A stretch of DNA of 64,000 bases, taken from the NCBI GenBank assembly GCA_022414725.1, contig CM039463.1:91971841-92035840 (forward strand), written 5' to 3'. Shown here one piece after another: positions 42,490 through 53,829 of the stretch. The stretch is from Microglena sp. YARC. Its lineage: Eukaryota > Chlorophyta > Chlorophyceae > Chlamydomonadales > Chlamydomonadaceae. The notes beneath the pieces were generated by a model. That model was not told the origin of the DNA. It saw only the letters and a list, made by a program, of their open reading frames with translations, and ran no database searches. Made by a program: the position numbers and the translations under genes. Within the stretch, counting starts at the first letter, position 1. Each line of letters starts with the position of its first letter.

Positions 42490-43046
42490 AAAGGAGCTGC
42501 CTAGAAGCTGATGCTCGCAGCCAAAATTACAGCAGTGGGCGAAGGGTCTACCATAGAGGCGCCATCCAGGGGGGCTGCCTAGAAGCTGATGTGCTTGCAG
42601 CCAAGTGACAGCAGTGGTGCACGGGTCCTACAAAGAGGCCAACCAGGGGAGCTGCCTAGAAGCTGATGTGCTTGCAGCCAAGTGACAGCAGTGGTGCACA
42701 GGTCCTACAAAGAGGCGCCAACCAGGGGGGCTGCCTAGAAGCTGATATGCTTGCAGCCAAGTGACAGCAGTGGTGCACGGGTCCTACAAAGAGGCGCCAA
42801 CCAGGGGAGCTGCCTAGAAGCTGATATGCTTGCAGCCAAGTGACAGCAGTGGTGCACGGGTCCTACAAAGAGGTGCCAACCAGGGGATCTGCCTAGAAGC
42901 TGATATGCTTGCAGCCAAGTGACAGCAGTGGTGCACGGGTCCTATAAAGAGGCGCCAACCAGGGGAGCTGCCTAGAAGCTGATATGCTTGCAGCCAAGTG
43001 ACAGCAGTGGTGCACGGGTCCTTCAAAGAGGCGCCAACCAGGGGAG
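42490..43046. repeat. 79-bp satellite, left block
   Basis: About seven tandem units of 79 bp with CTGCCTAGAAGCTGATATGC, TTGCAGCCAAGTGACAGCAG, TGGTGCACGGGTCCTACAAA and GAGGCGCCAACCAGGGGAG. The leftmost units are the most diverged. There are no spacers between units, so this is not a CRISPR array. The block is cut at 43046 by the LTR element. Confidence 0.97.
43042..43046. repeat. Target-site duplication, left
   Basis: GGGAG immediately before the left LTR. The same five bases follow the right LTR (47169-47173). The uninterrupted satellite reads CCAGGGGAGCTGCC, with one GGGAG. Confidence 0.9.
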
Positions 43047-43344
43047 TATCAGCATGAATAGCGGTGCTCTCGCTTGTTTTATGTCTTGGTGACTCCTTGT
43101 GTACTCCCTTAGAACTTTCGGTCCTGACAGTACTATGTCAGCTTCCTGTTGACTGCGTCATCGGTTCTTCTGACACGCACTGTCTAGCCTGTACCCTGAT
43201 CAGGTTCCAGGCTACCGCCCCCTTTCCTCCACTGGTGCCCCTTTATGGGTCTCCTGTGCTTGTAACTTATTCTCGTCTCCGCATTTATAGATTGGCGTGC
43301 TGCACACACAAAGTCCACTCTCCGGAGTGTTATCCAAGCTGATA
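43047..43344 (+). repeat. Left LTR (298 bp)
   Basis: Contains a TTTATAGATT box at 43284, a possible core promoter, about 60 bp from its right end. It differs from the right LTR at AACTTTCGG/AACTATCGG and CTTTATGGG/CTTAATGGG. Confidence 0.95.
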
Positions 43345-43475
43345 GGTTATACGGCCTTCATTTACTACCAGTGCTTGCGATGCAACTTCCGCGAGGACCT
43401 CCCGCCATTTTGAGAAACTCCATGACATGGATAGTCTTTCCTGGACGCGCGGGATGCGCAGTATCATTCTCAGCG

Positions 43476-43673
43476 ATGGCTGCGACCAATCCTTCCAACG
43501 GAGGAAACGGCTCTCTTGATGATTGGCTAGACGTTTGTGCACCAGCTGCCTCTGCTAGCGGTCATGAGAGTCCTTTCCGCCATCGTGGAAGTAACCCCCC
43601 CGGTTCATTCCTCCATCTTCTCTTCTTTTTCCTCCCCTGCCGTCTGTCGCCTCCTCCCGTCTGTCGTAGATGA
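43476..43673 (+). CDS. Short ORF after the left LTR, possible gag start
   Basis: MAATNPSNGGNGSLDDWLDV, then Ala/Ser-rich and Pro/Leu-rich residues, 65 codons from the second in-frame ATG of a 100-codon frame (43371). It has no known domain. A second frame (43670-43888) overlaps its stop. Together they could be a degenerate gag N-terminus, as position 130 bp after the LTR suggests, but the protein is not recognised. Confidence 0.3.
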   Translation: MAATNPSNGGNGSLDDWLDVCAPAASASGHESPFRHRGSNPPGSFLHLLFFFLPCRLSPPPVCRR

Positions 43674-43889
43674 CTGTGACGTGCAGACTCAAGTCGGCGA
43701 CTAGCCTGGACATCGGTGGAGATACCCCGTCTTCGTCTGCTCGCCTCCTTGACGTCGCTAACCTTTCTCCGGTGTTTGAGGCTCTGCCTGCATACCGGAG
43801 GTTGCCAAGCCGACCAAGCTCCCTGCTGATGTCTACGTCGTCTGTGCCCCCTTTGCTCTGCCCAGCCGACGGTCGGCTCCTGGCATGAG

Positions 43890-46870
43890 CTTGCGCTCTG
43901 GTGGCTCTGTGCTACCTTCTGGAGAAATTTTTCGCTCAAACTGGCGGATCGCCGGCACTGCCTTAGGATTCGCCAGAGGAGGACGACCTACGCGTCTGGA
44001 CCTGGAGATTCTGGAGGTGGTAGGAAGCAGGGGGGTATGGTCAGCACCACTACGGGTGCTGCTCCCTCTACCCCCCAACCGGGTGAGTCGAGCGATAGAG
44101 GGGGGGACTTGAGATTGACTGATCATCGACGGCGGGATATTAGGACCTTTACATGCCTCGGCTCAGCTCTTTGCATCCTAGCGATAAATGTTCGAATTCT
44201 GCCCTTGCGATTTGCGATTTTCTGCCATTGGTGCGATTTTCTGCACCAGGTGTGACTTGCTGCAGTGTCATTCTCGTCTCCTTTTTCCCATACCTCAAAT
44301 CTCGACTTCGACCTAACGCTTCCCCACCTTCTGTGATCCCAGGTTCTCGCAGCGCCGGACTTCGCCCATGCTACAGGCCGCAGTGGACGCCGTCCTGGCC
44401 CTAGTCCAGCGGCCGTGGAGGATCTTTGGCATGATATCTTGGTGGATATTTTTCTCTCTTAGGCTCCTTGTGACCCCTGGGTGCGTTCCGTGGTTCGACA
44501 GAGGTCATTACTTTGTCTTCCCGTGCCCCTGGTTCCCCCCTTAGGTGTATGCCTTAGCTACGTGAGTTTGAGTTCAAGTGTTTGAGTTCTGATAGGGCTT
44601 AGGAATTTTTAGTTAAGTGGTATAGAGGCATGGTTGATCTCGATTAGTTGGGGCATGCATGAGTTGTTGATGATGACACTGCTCAGCATGGTGCTAGTGT
44701 GTTATCTTTGCAATCGCGTGTTCATCTAGGGAGACAAGACTCCTTCGGAGCTTTTCTTTGGGGTTGCACCTGATGTGTCGTTGTTGCGTTTTGTTTGGTT
44801 GCCCTTGCTATGTAATCTTAGTATTGGGCAGTCACGCAACAAGCTAGTTAGAAAGGCATTATTTGGTAGACTGGTTGGGTATTCCCTGGTGAGTAAGGGT
44901 TATTATATTTGGGTTTCCAAATGTTGCGCCAGTTAGTAGTGAGTAGTGATGAACTCTCTATCTCCAGTTCAGTTCTAAACTGTCTTCCTAGGTTTCTCCC
45001 TTTAGTATGGGTCCCCGTGCCCGCTTTGCATCCCTCCTGTCATCAAACGGTGATATGTTATGTGTTACCGGTTATTCCCTACGCCCTTTAACAACCCCAA
45101 TTGTTGTTGGCTGGCTTGGCTGGATGTATCATTGTTGCATTCTAGACCAGGGCCTGATCTTGCTGTATTGTGTGTGAAGTTTTAGGGCGGGGGGAGTTGG
45201 ATATCCAACTATAATCTTAGCCGAATCTCAGGGGGTCGCCAGGCCCTCCTCTGTGCCACGTTTTAGCGGTGAAGCTTTAGGATTAAGACAGCCTTCGATC
45301 ATAGTGGTACCTGGATCAGGTCCATTGACTAATAGTCGCCAACCTCCGACCACCTCGGATGGCTCGCGGGTGTCGATAATTCCGACGCCTCCTGTCGTCC
45401 CTGGTGGATTACTCGGGTCAAGCCCATGTGATGATGTAGCCGTTGCCGAATGGGTAAGTGATGATCTTGAACACTGGTCTAGCTTGATACTGCGTATGGC
45501 TGGGGTGTTACAGTCAACCCAGGATTCATTGTTTTAGGTGCTGCTGGTTCTCATACGTAGGTTAACTTGACCACCGTTATAGCGTCTTGATGGTTTCTGA
45601 CTCTTAGTTCCATAGGCAGATGGTTCGTTCGGTGGAGCTCATCATAGATTAGCTATTTCTTTTTACTCCACACTGTTTTTAGATCACCAGCCCCTCATGT
45701 GATTGGAACTTTTTGTGGAGTGTAGTAGTTGTTTCCCTTCGGATTTTACTGTGAATTGGTGGGCTGGGTAATCTTGCAGTTGTACTTGCAGATGTACCGC
45801 CGCTCACCTCTTTCTTGTTTTCCGTGTATTTCAAGCGCCCTTTCAGTCCATCCTTTGCAGTAAATTCTTTGAAGTCCTTTTTATGCGTTTACTATTTTTC
45901 AGGTGGACAATAGGTTTTATGTACTATGGTTGTACATCTACCCTTCTATTGTTCATTGAACTGTGTTTCCTTTGTTGGTTACAAGTTTCTTGAAAATTTT
46001 TAACTTCGCATCCTTTGGATTTTTTCAGTTGCTGCAGGTTGGTTTGCTTTAGTTAGGCGCTTGGTTTGTCTTGAGTGCACGAGTTCTTTGCGGTGCGATA
46101 CCCACCTCTTAGACTGTTTTTCGTTAGTGCCGTAGCTGGGGATTTATGATAATTAACTTTCATACATCTTCTTACTTCCATCTTTGAGTGAGAAACCAGT
46201 TCATCATGGTTTTTTCATCCCAAACCTAGTCATGAATTCTATGCTAAGAATAGTTTTTAAGGTAGTGGATTTTCCATCGACTTTTTTTTTTCCATCGTAG
46301 TCTTTAGTGTCCTCTTGTCTGCGTCCTTTAGGCTTTGATTCTCTCGTGTGCTGCGCTCACACGATATTTCAATCCGTCTCTTTGGTTATCATTGATTGGT
46401 GTTAGGTTCCTATTCCCGAATCGGGTTTTCTATACCGTTGTTCCCCAACTTTGATATACGATTTTTTCAGTCTTCTCTTTAGGTTAAGTTCTCGGTTCTT
46501 TCAGTCACCGTTGTTCCCCTTCCTTTGGTATTAGGATTGATTTCTGTTTGGCCTCCCTGTGATTTTCTGGTTTGGTGCCTACTATTCTGGATGAATAGTA
46601 TTTTTGCGCTTACCATGGATGGTTACATTTCCATTTTGGTCTCAGCTCAGCTCGGTATGACCCAAGTTTTTTGCTGCTACATTTTCGGAGTACTACATTG
46701 GTTTTTGGTTCATCCTTTCTCATCCTTTTATTTTAGACAAGGCTTTCTTCTGGTTTCCTGTTTTTCCGCCGTTCCTTTATAATTTTTGTTTGCTACCAGT
46801 TTATGGTTCTATGTCCCCAGTGCCATAGGTGGAGTACTAGTATTGTATGTCACCTGCGTCATAGGTGGAG
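43890..46870 (+). other. Internal non-coding part of the LARD-like element
   Basis: Increasingly T-rich to the right, with only short frames. The longest (45253-45537, 94 codons; 46525-46782, 85 codons) match nothing I know. The purine-rich AGGTGGAG directly before the right LTR (46863-46870) could serve as polypurine tract; a second AGGTGGAG lies at 46828-46835. Confidence 0.6.
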
Positions 46871-47168
46871 TATCAGCATGAATAGCGGTGCTCTCGCTTG
46901 TTTTATGTCTTGGTGACTCCTTGTGTACTCCCTTAGAACTATCGGTCCTGACAGTACTATGTCAGCTTCCTGTTGACTGCGTCATCGGTTCTTCTGACAC
47001 GCACTGTCTAGCCTGTACCCTGATCAGGTTCCAGGCTACCGCCCCCTTTCCTCCACTGGTGCCCCTTAATGGGTCTCCTGTGCTTGTAACTTATTCTCGT
47101 CTCCGCATTTATAGATTGGCGTGCTGCACACACAAAGTCCACTCTCCGGAGTGTTATCCAAGCTGATA
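46871..47168 (+). repeat. Right LTR (298 bp)
   Basis: 296 of 298 positions agree with the left LTR, which indicates recent insertion. Confidence 0.95.
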
Positions 47169-47540
47169 GGGAGCTGCCCAGAAGCTGATATGCTTGCAGC
47201 CAAGTGACAGCAGTGGTGCACGGGTCCTACAAAGAGGCGCCAACCAGGGGAGCTGCCTAGAAGCTGATATGCTTGCAGCCAAGTGACAGCAGTGGTGCAC
47301 GGGTCCTACAAAGAGGCGCCAACCAGGGGAGATGCCTAGAAGCTGATATGCTTGCAGCCAAGTGACAGCAGTGGTGCACGGGCCCTACAAAGAGGCGCCA
47401 ACCAGGGGAGCTGCCTAGAAGCTGATATGCTTGCAGCCAAGTGACAACAGTGGTGCACGGGTCCTATAAAGAGGCGCCAACCAGGGGAGCTGCCCAGAAG
47501 CTGATATGCTTGCAGCCAAGTGACAGCAGTGGTGCACAGC
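47169..47540. repeat. 79-bp satellite, right block
   Basis: About 4.7 units in the same phase and orientation as the left block, starting with the duplicated GGGAG. It ends within a unit at TGGTGCACAGCTTG. Confidence 0.97.
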
Positions 47541-49130
47541 TTGTGACACGCTCTTAGACCATGTCATGCTTCGGTTGCAATGCGCGCCTCAAAAGAGTTT
47601 TCGGTGCAGCACCAGTCGCTAGCGAAGAACCAAATCGTCTTTGGTCTGGGACCTCGATCACACTAATAAAGCTAATGAGAGAGAGGATATCTTATCTAGC
47701 TTAGACATCCTAGCGCTCTCGGTTTCCCCCCCTATATGAAAGCGTTTTGCCAGGCCACCCAGCCACTCTACTTCGTTCCTGTTATGTGATCTTCTCAGAT
47801 CCGAAAACCTTGTTCCAGGCTAAATGCTTTAGTGATCGTTCCCCCCTTCCCACTCCCGAACTCTGTTCAATGTAGATATGCGATGCTCCAATCTACGATG
47901 CCCCAACTCAAGCAAGCTGCGCCAATCATGCGAGTTTCTGACAGGGATAGAAGTGCTTCTGTCAAAGCGCGCGAGATGAATGAAGCCCAAGCCGGCCCAA
48001 GCCGACATAAGCCTGGCGCTAGGAAAAAACCCTCTGACATCAACTTCCGAAAACCCCCTCCTACATGCATCATCCGGGCCTGCCTTTGGTTCGCACCCAG
48101 ACCCGGAGCAAAATTCCCGTGCACGTGACAGGATAGGTTCTCGCAGATGGCGGGCCGCTCCATCTACTTCATGCAAGAATTGCAAGAGCATCCATTATTG
48201 AGCCTCGACAAGACTCCTTTCCTGCCCAACGCTTAAGCTCGTGAATCTTCCAGATCGCTAACTCCACACCATGGCCATGAAACGAACCCCCAACACGTCT
48301 ACACAGTACAAGAACGTCCAGGCAGCCGCGCCAACTCAACCTTGGACCAGGCACCTATCAATGTGAGCGTTGACGTGTTCCATGCTAGCTTCGTTTGATC
48401 CGTGGGTGCTCCTGACCTCCTGCATGAAGCTAATAATTCGTGGGAGGGGGGCAGTGGGAGTTTTGAGAGCACGCATGCGGAGAAGCTTTGTCGTTACCAT
48501 TTTACCAAGGCCGTTTCGGTTATCCAGCTCTGTCCGATTTTGTTCTGGTGGTTTCCACGCCTCTATCCGCCCAGCGTGCGCAAGGGGCGTCATCGATGGA
48601 ACGGTCAGCCTCCCCAGCTCGGTCCGGCCCGAGAGGGCAGGGCCACCAGCAACAAGGCCACGCCAGTTCGAGCAGTCAGAAACAAGCTAGGCCGAACGCT
48701 GGCGAGGCCTCGGAGACATATACCGAACACAGACCACCATCCTCCTCCATAATCGAGTCTAACTACCTCAATCCTACTAGCACGCTTGCAAACTAGGGTG
48801 TAGTGACCTGGTCCTTGGGAAGGGGCATGCAGGTCCCAGGGGGGAGAGCAGCATGCTGTATTCATCCCCACCTTGTGGGCTTGTGGCAGCTGTGCAGTCC
48901 TGTGTTTGCAAGACAATCTTCGGGAGTGCCTGCTGTGAATGACCAATAGAAATAGCACCATTGTTTCAGGCTGGCACCTGCACCAAACCACACTCAGTGC
49001 GTGGCACAGTGTTTCCTGCCATGCAAGACATCCAACAATCCAGGTGCGTGCTCATCACCGGCGCCATTCCATGTATCCATCCTTTCCAAGTCAGGATGGC
49101 CTGCAGGTTGCACCACACAGACTCTATTGC
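47541..49130. other. Unassigned 1.6 kb
   Basis: Several overlapping frames of 70-128 codons on both strands (for example 48370-48690 and 48402-48752 on +, 48991-48605 on -), none with a recognised motif. The + strand at 48600-48750 encodes Pro/Arg/Gln-rich low-complexity sequence. No firm gene call is possible. Confidence 0.35.
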
Positions 49131-49135
49131 TCGGA

Positions 49136-49590
49136 TATGCTTGCTTGTTAGGAGTCCTAGTATCTTCAGGCTATTTCAGGTCATGCATGCTTGTTAGAAC
49201 TCCTAGTATTTTCAGGCTGTCAGGTTATTTCAGCTTATTTCAGGCTATACTCAGGCTATGCATGCTTTTTAGGGGTCCTAGTATCTTCAGGCTATTTCGG
49301 GCCATGCATGCTTATTAGAACTCCTAGTATCTTCAGGCTATTTGGGTTAATTGAGGCTATGCATGCTTGTTAGACCTCCTAGTATCTTCAGGCTATTTCA
49401 GGCTATACTCAGGCCAGGCATGCTTGTTAGGAATCCTAGTTTCTTCAGGCTATCAGGCTATTTCAGGTTATCTCAGACTATATGGGCTATATTCAGGCCA
49501 GGCATGCTTGTTAGGACTCCTAGTATCTTCAGGCTATTTAAGGCTATTTCAGGCTAGGCATGCTTGTTGGGACTCCTAGTATCTTCAAGC
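49136..49590. repeat. CATGCTTGTTAG minisatellite
   Basis: Eight units of about 50-95 bp, each with GCATGCTTGTTAGGACTCCT followed by AGTATCTTCAGGCTATTTC. Length variation comes from an inner decamer-like repeat (AGGCTATTTC, GGCTATACTC) present one to five times per unit, so it is a repeat within a repeat. Confidence 0.92.
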
Positions 49591-49876
49591 TGGATAGTGT
49601 GGGAAGCCAAAGCAACATGCTCTGACCGTCAGCTGTATTGTGCTTGCATGCATGATCCTTCCCCAAGTAGGGCAGCTAGCTTCACACGATGCTCTACCCA
49701 CGCACTACACCGCCCCCCCAGGTTGACATGTCATGTTGGCTAGCTTGCAAATCTGACAAAACTAAGCCAGGCATAGCATGAATCCACCCATATCTGAACA
49801 GCCTCAGAGTGAAGAGCTGCAAATGTTGACAAACTAAACCTGTTAAATAAACAAATAGTACGCCTTATTACGAGGC

Positions 49877-50854
49877 GTGAGGTTGAGGGGGGCAGCTCGT
49901 TTGCTTTCGCTGGGGCAAACCACTAAACCTGCTCATGTGCCTGCTGTCTTGTGCAGGTCCGATGCTGAACAAGCTGCCATGCGTCTTAAGAAGTGGGCTG
50001 CAATTTCGGCCCTGTGGCAGGTCAACTTATGGGCAGATGAGGAAATTATGATTCTCACAGATGCAGATGAAGCCACGTGGGAGGCCGCTGGTGGATGTCC
50101 CAGGCAGGTGGATGCCAAGTGTGAGGCCGCTGGTGGACAGCCCAAGCAGGTGGAAGCCAAGTGTGAGGCCGCTGGTGGATGTCCCAGGCAGGTGGATGCC
50201 AAGTGTGAGGCCGCTGGTGGACAGCCCAAGCAGGTGGAAGCCAAGTGTGAGGCCGCTCGTGGACAGCCCAAGCAGGAGGGGGCTGCCAAATCCAGCACCA
50301 CCATCATCGGTACCACTGACGACAACATGACCAGCACCAGCATCATCACTGTCACCATGGATGCCATGCCGGGCACCATTAGGGGGATGGACAGCGGCAG
50401 CCGGAGGAACAATGGCTACGAGCATGGCAGTGTCATGAATGGCAACTGCAGCAACAACAGCTACAACCGCATCAGCAACAACAACAGCAACAACAGGTAC
50501 AACCGCATGAGCAACAACGACATCAACAACAACAGCTACGACCGCATCAGCAACAACGACAACAACAGCTACGGCCGCATCAGCAACAACGGCTACAACA
50601 GCAACAACAACAACAACAACAGCAGGAGCAGGAGCATCAGCAACAACAACAACAACGGCTACAACCGCATCAGCAACAACGACAACAACAACAGCAACCG
50701 CATCAGCAACAGCGACAACAACAACAACAACAGCAACAGGAGGAGCAGAAGCAGGAGCAGCAGCGGCAGCAGCAGCAACAACAACAACAACGACGCCAAG
50801 CGTAGCAACCGCAGCCACAAGCGCCACCAGCACAGCGCTCCCACACGTTGGTAA
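49877..50854 (+). CDS. Asn/Ser-rich low-complexity protein with 14-residue repeats (hypothetical)
   Basis: A 325-codon open frame. Residues 1-70 are of ordinary composition (MRLKKWAAISALWQVNLWAD, EEIMILTDADEATWEAAG). Residues 68-137 are five 14-residue repeats (42 bp each, 50080-50282) of AAGGCPRQVDAKCE and AAGGQPKQVEAKCE type, alternating. The rest is dominated by Asn and Ser with periodic Arg-Ile-Ser-Asn (YNRISNNN, YDRISNND, YGRISNNG) and ends RSHKRHQHSAPTRW with a basic tail. The Asn/Ser run derives from AAC and AGC codons, so a long frame could persist without selection. No domain is recognised. Truncated copies follow in both downstream tandem units. Confidence 0.4.
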   Translation: MRLRGAARLLSLGQTTKPAHVPAVLCRSDAEQAAMRLKKWAAISALWQVNLWADEEIMILTDADEATWEAAGGCPRQVDAKCEAAGGQPKQVEAKCEAAGGCPRQVDAKCEAAGGQPKQVEAKCEAARGQPKQEGAAKSSTTIIGTTDDNMTSTSIITVTMDAMPGTIRGMDSGSRRNNGYEHGSVMNGNCSNNSYNRISNNNSNNRYNRMSNNDINNNSYDRISNNDNNSYGRISNNGYNSNNNNNNSRSRSISNNNNNGYNRISNNDNNNSNRISNSDNNNNNSNRRSRSRSSSGSSSNNNNNDAKRSNRSHKRHQHSAPTRW

Positions 50855-51310
50855 TGGGCCGAGGATACGTTGCAAGCGTGAGGGCGATGGAGTAGAAACG
50901 GGCATGCTGCTTTCCGTTACTGCTGTTGGATGGCCCGAGACGATGGAGTAGAAACGGGCATGCTGCTTTCTGTGATTTGATTGATCCCTGACAGATGTAC
51001 ATATGCTTGAGAGAGCTTGAGGTTGGGTTAGGTAGATTTTCATCCCGGGGCTTCTGGCGGTTTAATGTGATTTATGGCTGCTCTTCTTGTGTCCTCCTAG
51101 ATTCATTTTCCCAGGAGTGATTAGGCAATGCTGACATTGCGCTTGCCTACTAGTCTATTGACCACATGGAAGGTATCCATATGCGCAATATGAGTGGTGC
51201 TGTCCTCGTGCTCCTTATTCATCCATGTGATGGGTGGCAATACGAGTGGTGCTCTATGATAGGAAGAGTCATACCACTCTTCCAATGCACCTATGGGTAA
51301 TCTGTTACAC

Positions 51311-51382
51311 ATGACCGATAGCTGCATTGGTAGAGTAGTAGGGTCAACCTGTCAAAGCGTTCGAAAATCCCGGCGACTGCCA
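51311..51382 (+). pseudogene. tRNA-like relic (A and B box)
   Basis: TAGCTGCATTGGTAGAG (51319) matches the D-arm/A-box of tRNAs and GCGTTCGAAAATCCCGG (51358) resembles the T-arm/B-box about 40 bases downstream, the normal spacing. The acceptor and T stems do not pair well, so it is a decayed tRNA gene or the head of a tRNA-derived SINE. It recurs at 55518-55589 and 59723-59794 in units 2 and 3. Confidence 0.35.
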
Positions 51383-51639
51383 ATATTTCTGCTGTAGCAG
51401 CTATTTTTTGCTTTTAAGGCAGATTTTATCGGTAGGCTTTGCAGTTCTGGGGGGGAATGGGGACAGGGATGCTGGCAGCAGTGCTCAAGCAAGTTGTTTC
51501 GTTTTGTTCATGGGAGTCTATGAATTAAAGAGAGCCTAGCCCAGTGAGGAGCTAGGGGTTTTTGTACCCTCACGAGGTGTATTCTGGGGGTGATTATCAC
51601 CAAGGGTGTGGGGGGGGGGGGCTCAATCGACCTCACGGT

Positions 51640-52330
51640 GTTCAGGGACTAGGATTGAGTTACCAGCATTTAGTGATCAGGATTGAATTTGAATTGTTGC
51701 ACCTGGGTTGATTTACCAAGGTTGCGTTACCAGTGTTTAGTGATCAGGATTGAATTTGAATTTTTGCGCCTGGACGGGTCTGGATTGAATTTCCAGGATT
51801 ACTTTACCAGTGTTTAGTGATCAGGATTGAATTTGAATTTTTGCGTCTGGATTGAGTTACCAGGATTGAGTGACCAATGTTGCGTTACCAGTGTTTATAG
51901 ATCAGTATTGAATTTGAATCGTTGCATCTGGATTGAGTTTCCAAGATTGAGTTACCAAGATTGCGTTACCAGTGTTTAGTGACCAGTATTGAATTGTTAC
52001 ATCTGGATTGCGTTACCAGTGTTTAGTGACCAGTTTTGAATTTAATTAGTGCATCTGGATTGAGTTACCAGGATTGTGTTACCAAGATTGCGTTACCTGT
52101 GATAAGTGATCAGGATTTAATTTGAATTTTTGCGTCTGGACTGAGTTACCAGGATTGTGTTACCAGTGTTTACTGATCAGGATTGAGTTTGAATTGTTAC
52201 ATCTGGATTGCGCTACCAGTTTTTAGTGAACGGGATCGAATTTTAATTATTGCATCCGGATTGCGTCACCAATGTTAAGTGACCAGGATCGAATTGTAAT
52301 TGTTACGTAAGGATTGAGTTGCCAGGATTA
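51640..52330. repeat. GATTGAATTTGAAT minisatellite of unit 1
   Basis: About ten irregular units with TGGATTGAGTTACCAGGATT, GCGTTACCAGTGTTTAGTGA and CAGGATTGAATTTGAATTTT words. Copies occur at 55847-56537 (unit 2) and 60055-60745 (unit 3). Confidence 0.92.
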
Positions 52331-53829
52331 TTATGAACATGGTTGACCCCCTAAATTTTGAAGTGCAGATATGATTATTTTTTGGTTGCCCCAAATGTAA
52401 GGGAAATCTCGTAGCCCGATATGCCTTGCAACCCGATTCAATGTTTTTTTGTCGACCAAAATGTAAGGAATATTGCGGTGCCAGTTACTTAATGTGTTCA
52501 CCTCCCCAAATGTTATACCCGAGCATCGCGCTGCCAGATACATTATGTTTATGCCTCCCCCTGATCTTACCCCCCCCCCCCCCCCCTCCCTGCTGCTCCT
52601 CGCTTAGCATGGTATATTATCCTGTATGTATGTATGTTACAGTCCGGGGGTAGGCCAAATAGGCTAAAGGGACTTTACCAACTGTGTAGGAAGGGCTTAA
52701 AAAGACAAGGCACTCATGAACTGAACCCCAGACAATCGCTTTACCGACGGGGGCCCTGAGTTCGCGCTACAGTGATCATTTAATTATACAATATAATTAT
52801 ATCCTGTTTCCATGTGTGCAAGACAAACGGCCGGGCAGAAGCACCCACAATGTCATGGGTTGTATATTCAGGTACGGAGTGGCACTCCTGTGTTGTAGAC
52901 CGTACGCACAGCATTAAAGGGCATGGTTAAATTTGGGAAGATCCATTTCTTCTAGAAAATAGTGTCTCTGGTGAAAATGGTGGTAACTTGGCAAAAGTAA
53001 TTTTTATACCTGAATTTTTATACCTGAAAATTTGACTCAAGTTTATACCTAAAATACATTTGGCAAAGTGTCGTTTTACCAGATTACATTTCCTTGTTAT
53101 ACTCTCCTATTACCATGTGCGCAACACAAACGGCAGGGAAGGGTGGGTCAGAAGCACCCACAATTCCATGGGTTGTATATTCAGGTAACGAATGTTACAA
53201 TTAAGGGCGCCTGGAGGCGCGTCCCGAATGAAATGATTCGGATCCTTAATTCAATGTATTTTAATTATTTTAATTTAATTGCATTTAATGTTGTGTTATT
53301 TTAATTCGATTTATTCCTTTCCATTTAATTTAATTAACGTGATTTGAATGCATGTAATTGCTTTAAATTGTATCAATTCGAATAGGATTAAATTCGAAGG
53401 GCGCCTGGAGGCTTTAAATTAATTGAATTCCAATGAATCGATTGATGATTTAACATTGTTAACTACAAGGTGACGAAAAAGAGAGTTGTTGGAGGGTTGT
53501 TGATTTTTAAGCAGTATTGAACGTTTCTGTAATGTAATGAAATGCATGTATGTAGATTGAATTTTTTTAAGAATTTGATGCAAGAAAAATGAGGCCAATC
53601 AGGTGCCTGGCTGATTTTACGGAATTTGTTCAAGGTATTGCATGTTTCGGCCCAGCCCAGACGTGAACGGTATATCCCGTCCTGCTGAACGGGCTTTTGG
53701 CCAGCGGCAGGTGGCGTGGCTTGCCACTGCCCCGCCCGGTGGCCCCGCCCCCGTCCCCGCCCCCGCCCTGCCCCCGCCCGGTGGCCACCGCCCCTGCCCC
53801 ACGCACGGCCCTGAGGTGGGGTCCGCGGG

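Larger units (their letters stand above)
43047..47168 (+). mobile_element. Young 4,122-bp LTR retrotransposon without pol (LARD-like)
   Basis: Direct 298-bp LTRs (43047-43344 and 46871-47168) that differ at only two positions flank 3.5 kb of internal sequence. The LTRs start TATCAGC and end GCTGATA, a perfect 7-bp inverted pair, not TG...CA. A 5-bp target duplication GGGAG and insertion into an otherwise regular satellite fix the ends. No protease, integrase or RT motif was found in any frame, so it must move, if at all, with enzymes supplied by another element. The 3' half is T-rich and looks non-coding. Confidence 0.9.

Noticed and set aside
42814..43026. Minus-strand frame within the 79-bp satellite
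   Set aside because: 79 is not divisible by three, so the apparent protein repeat changes frame each unit and is a coincidence of missing stops.
43047..47168. DNA transposon interpretation from the 7-bp inverted ends TATCAGC/GCTGATA
   Set aside because: The ends belong to 298-bp direct repeats with a 5-bp target duplication, which is the LTR retrotransposon pattern. Direct long terminal repeats are not expected in a TIR transposon.
42490..47540. 79-bp direct repeats as a CRISPR array
   Set aside because: Units abut without unique spacers, the period is 79 bp, and the context is eukaryotic satellite DNA.
50027..51043. Minus-strand frame of 338 codons rich in Val/Ala, repeated in the other two units
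   Set aside because: It is the antisense of AAC/AGC triplet repeats; the hydrophobic composition follows from GTT/GCT complements. The + frame has a more ordinary N-terminus and repeats kept in frame.
51311..51382. Functional tRNA gene
   Set aside because: A- and B-box words are present, but the acceptor and T stems do not pair and no anticodon arm can be assigned.
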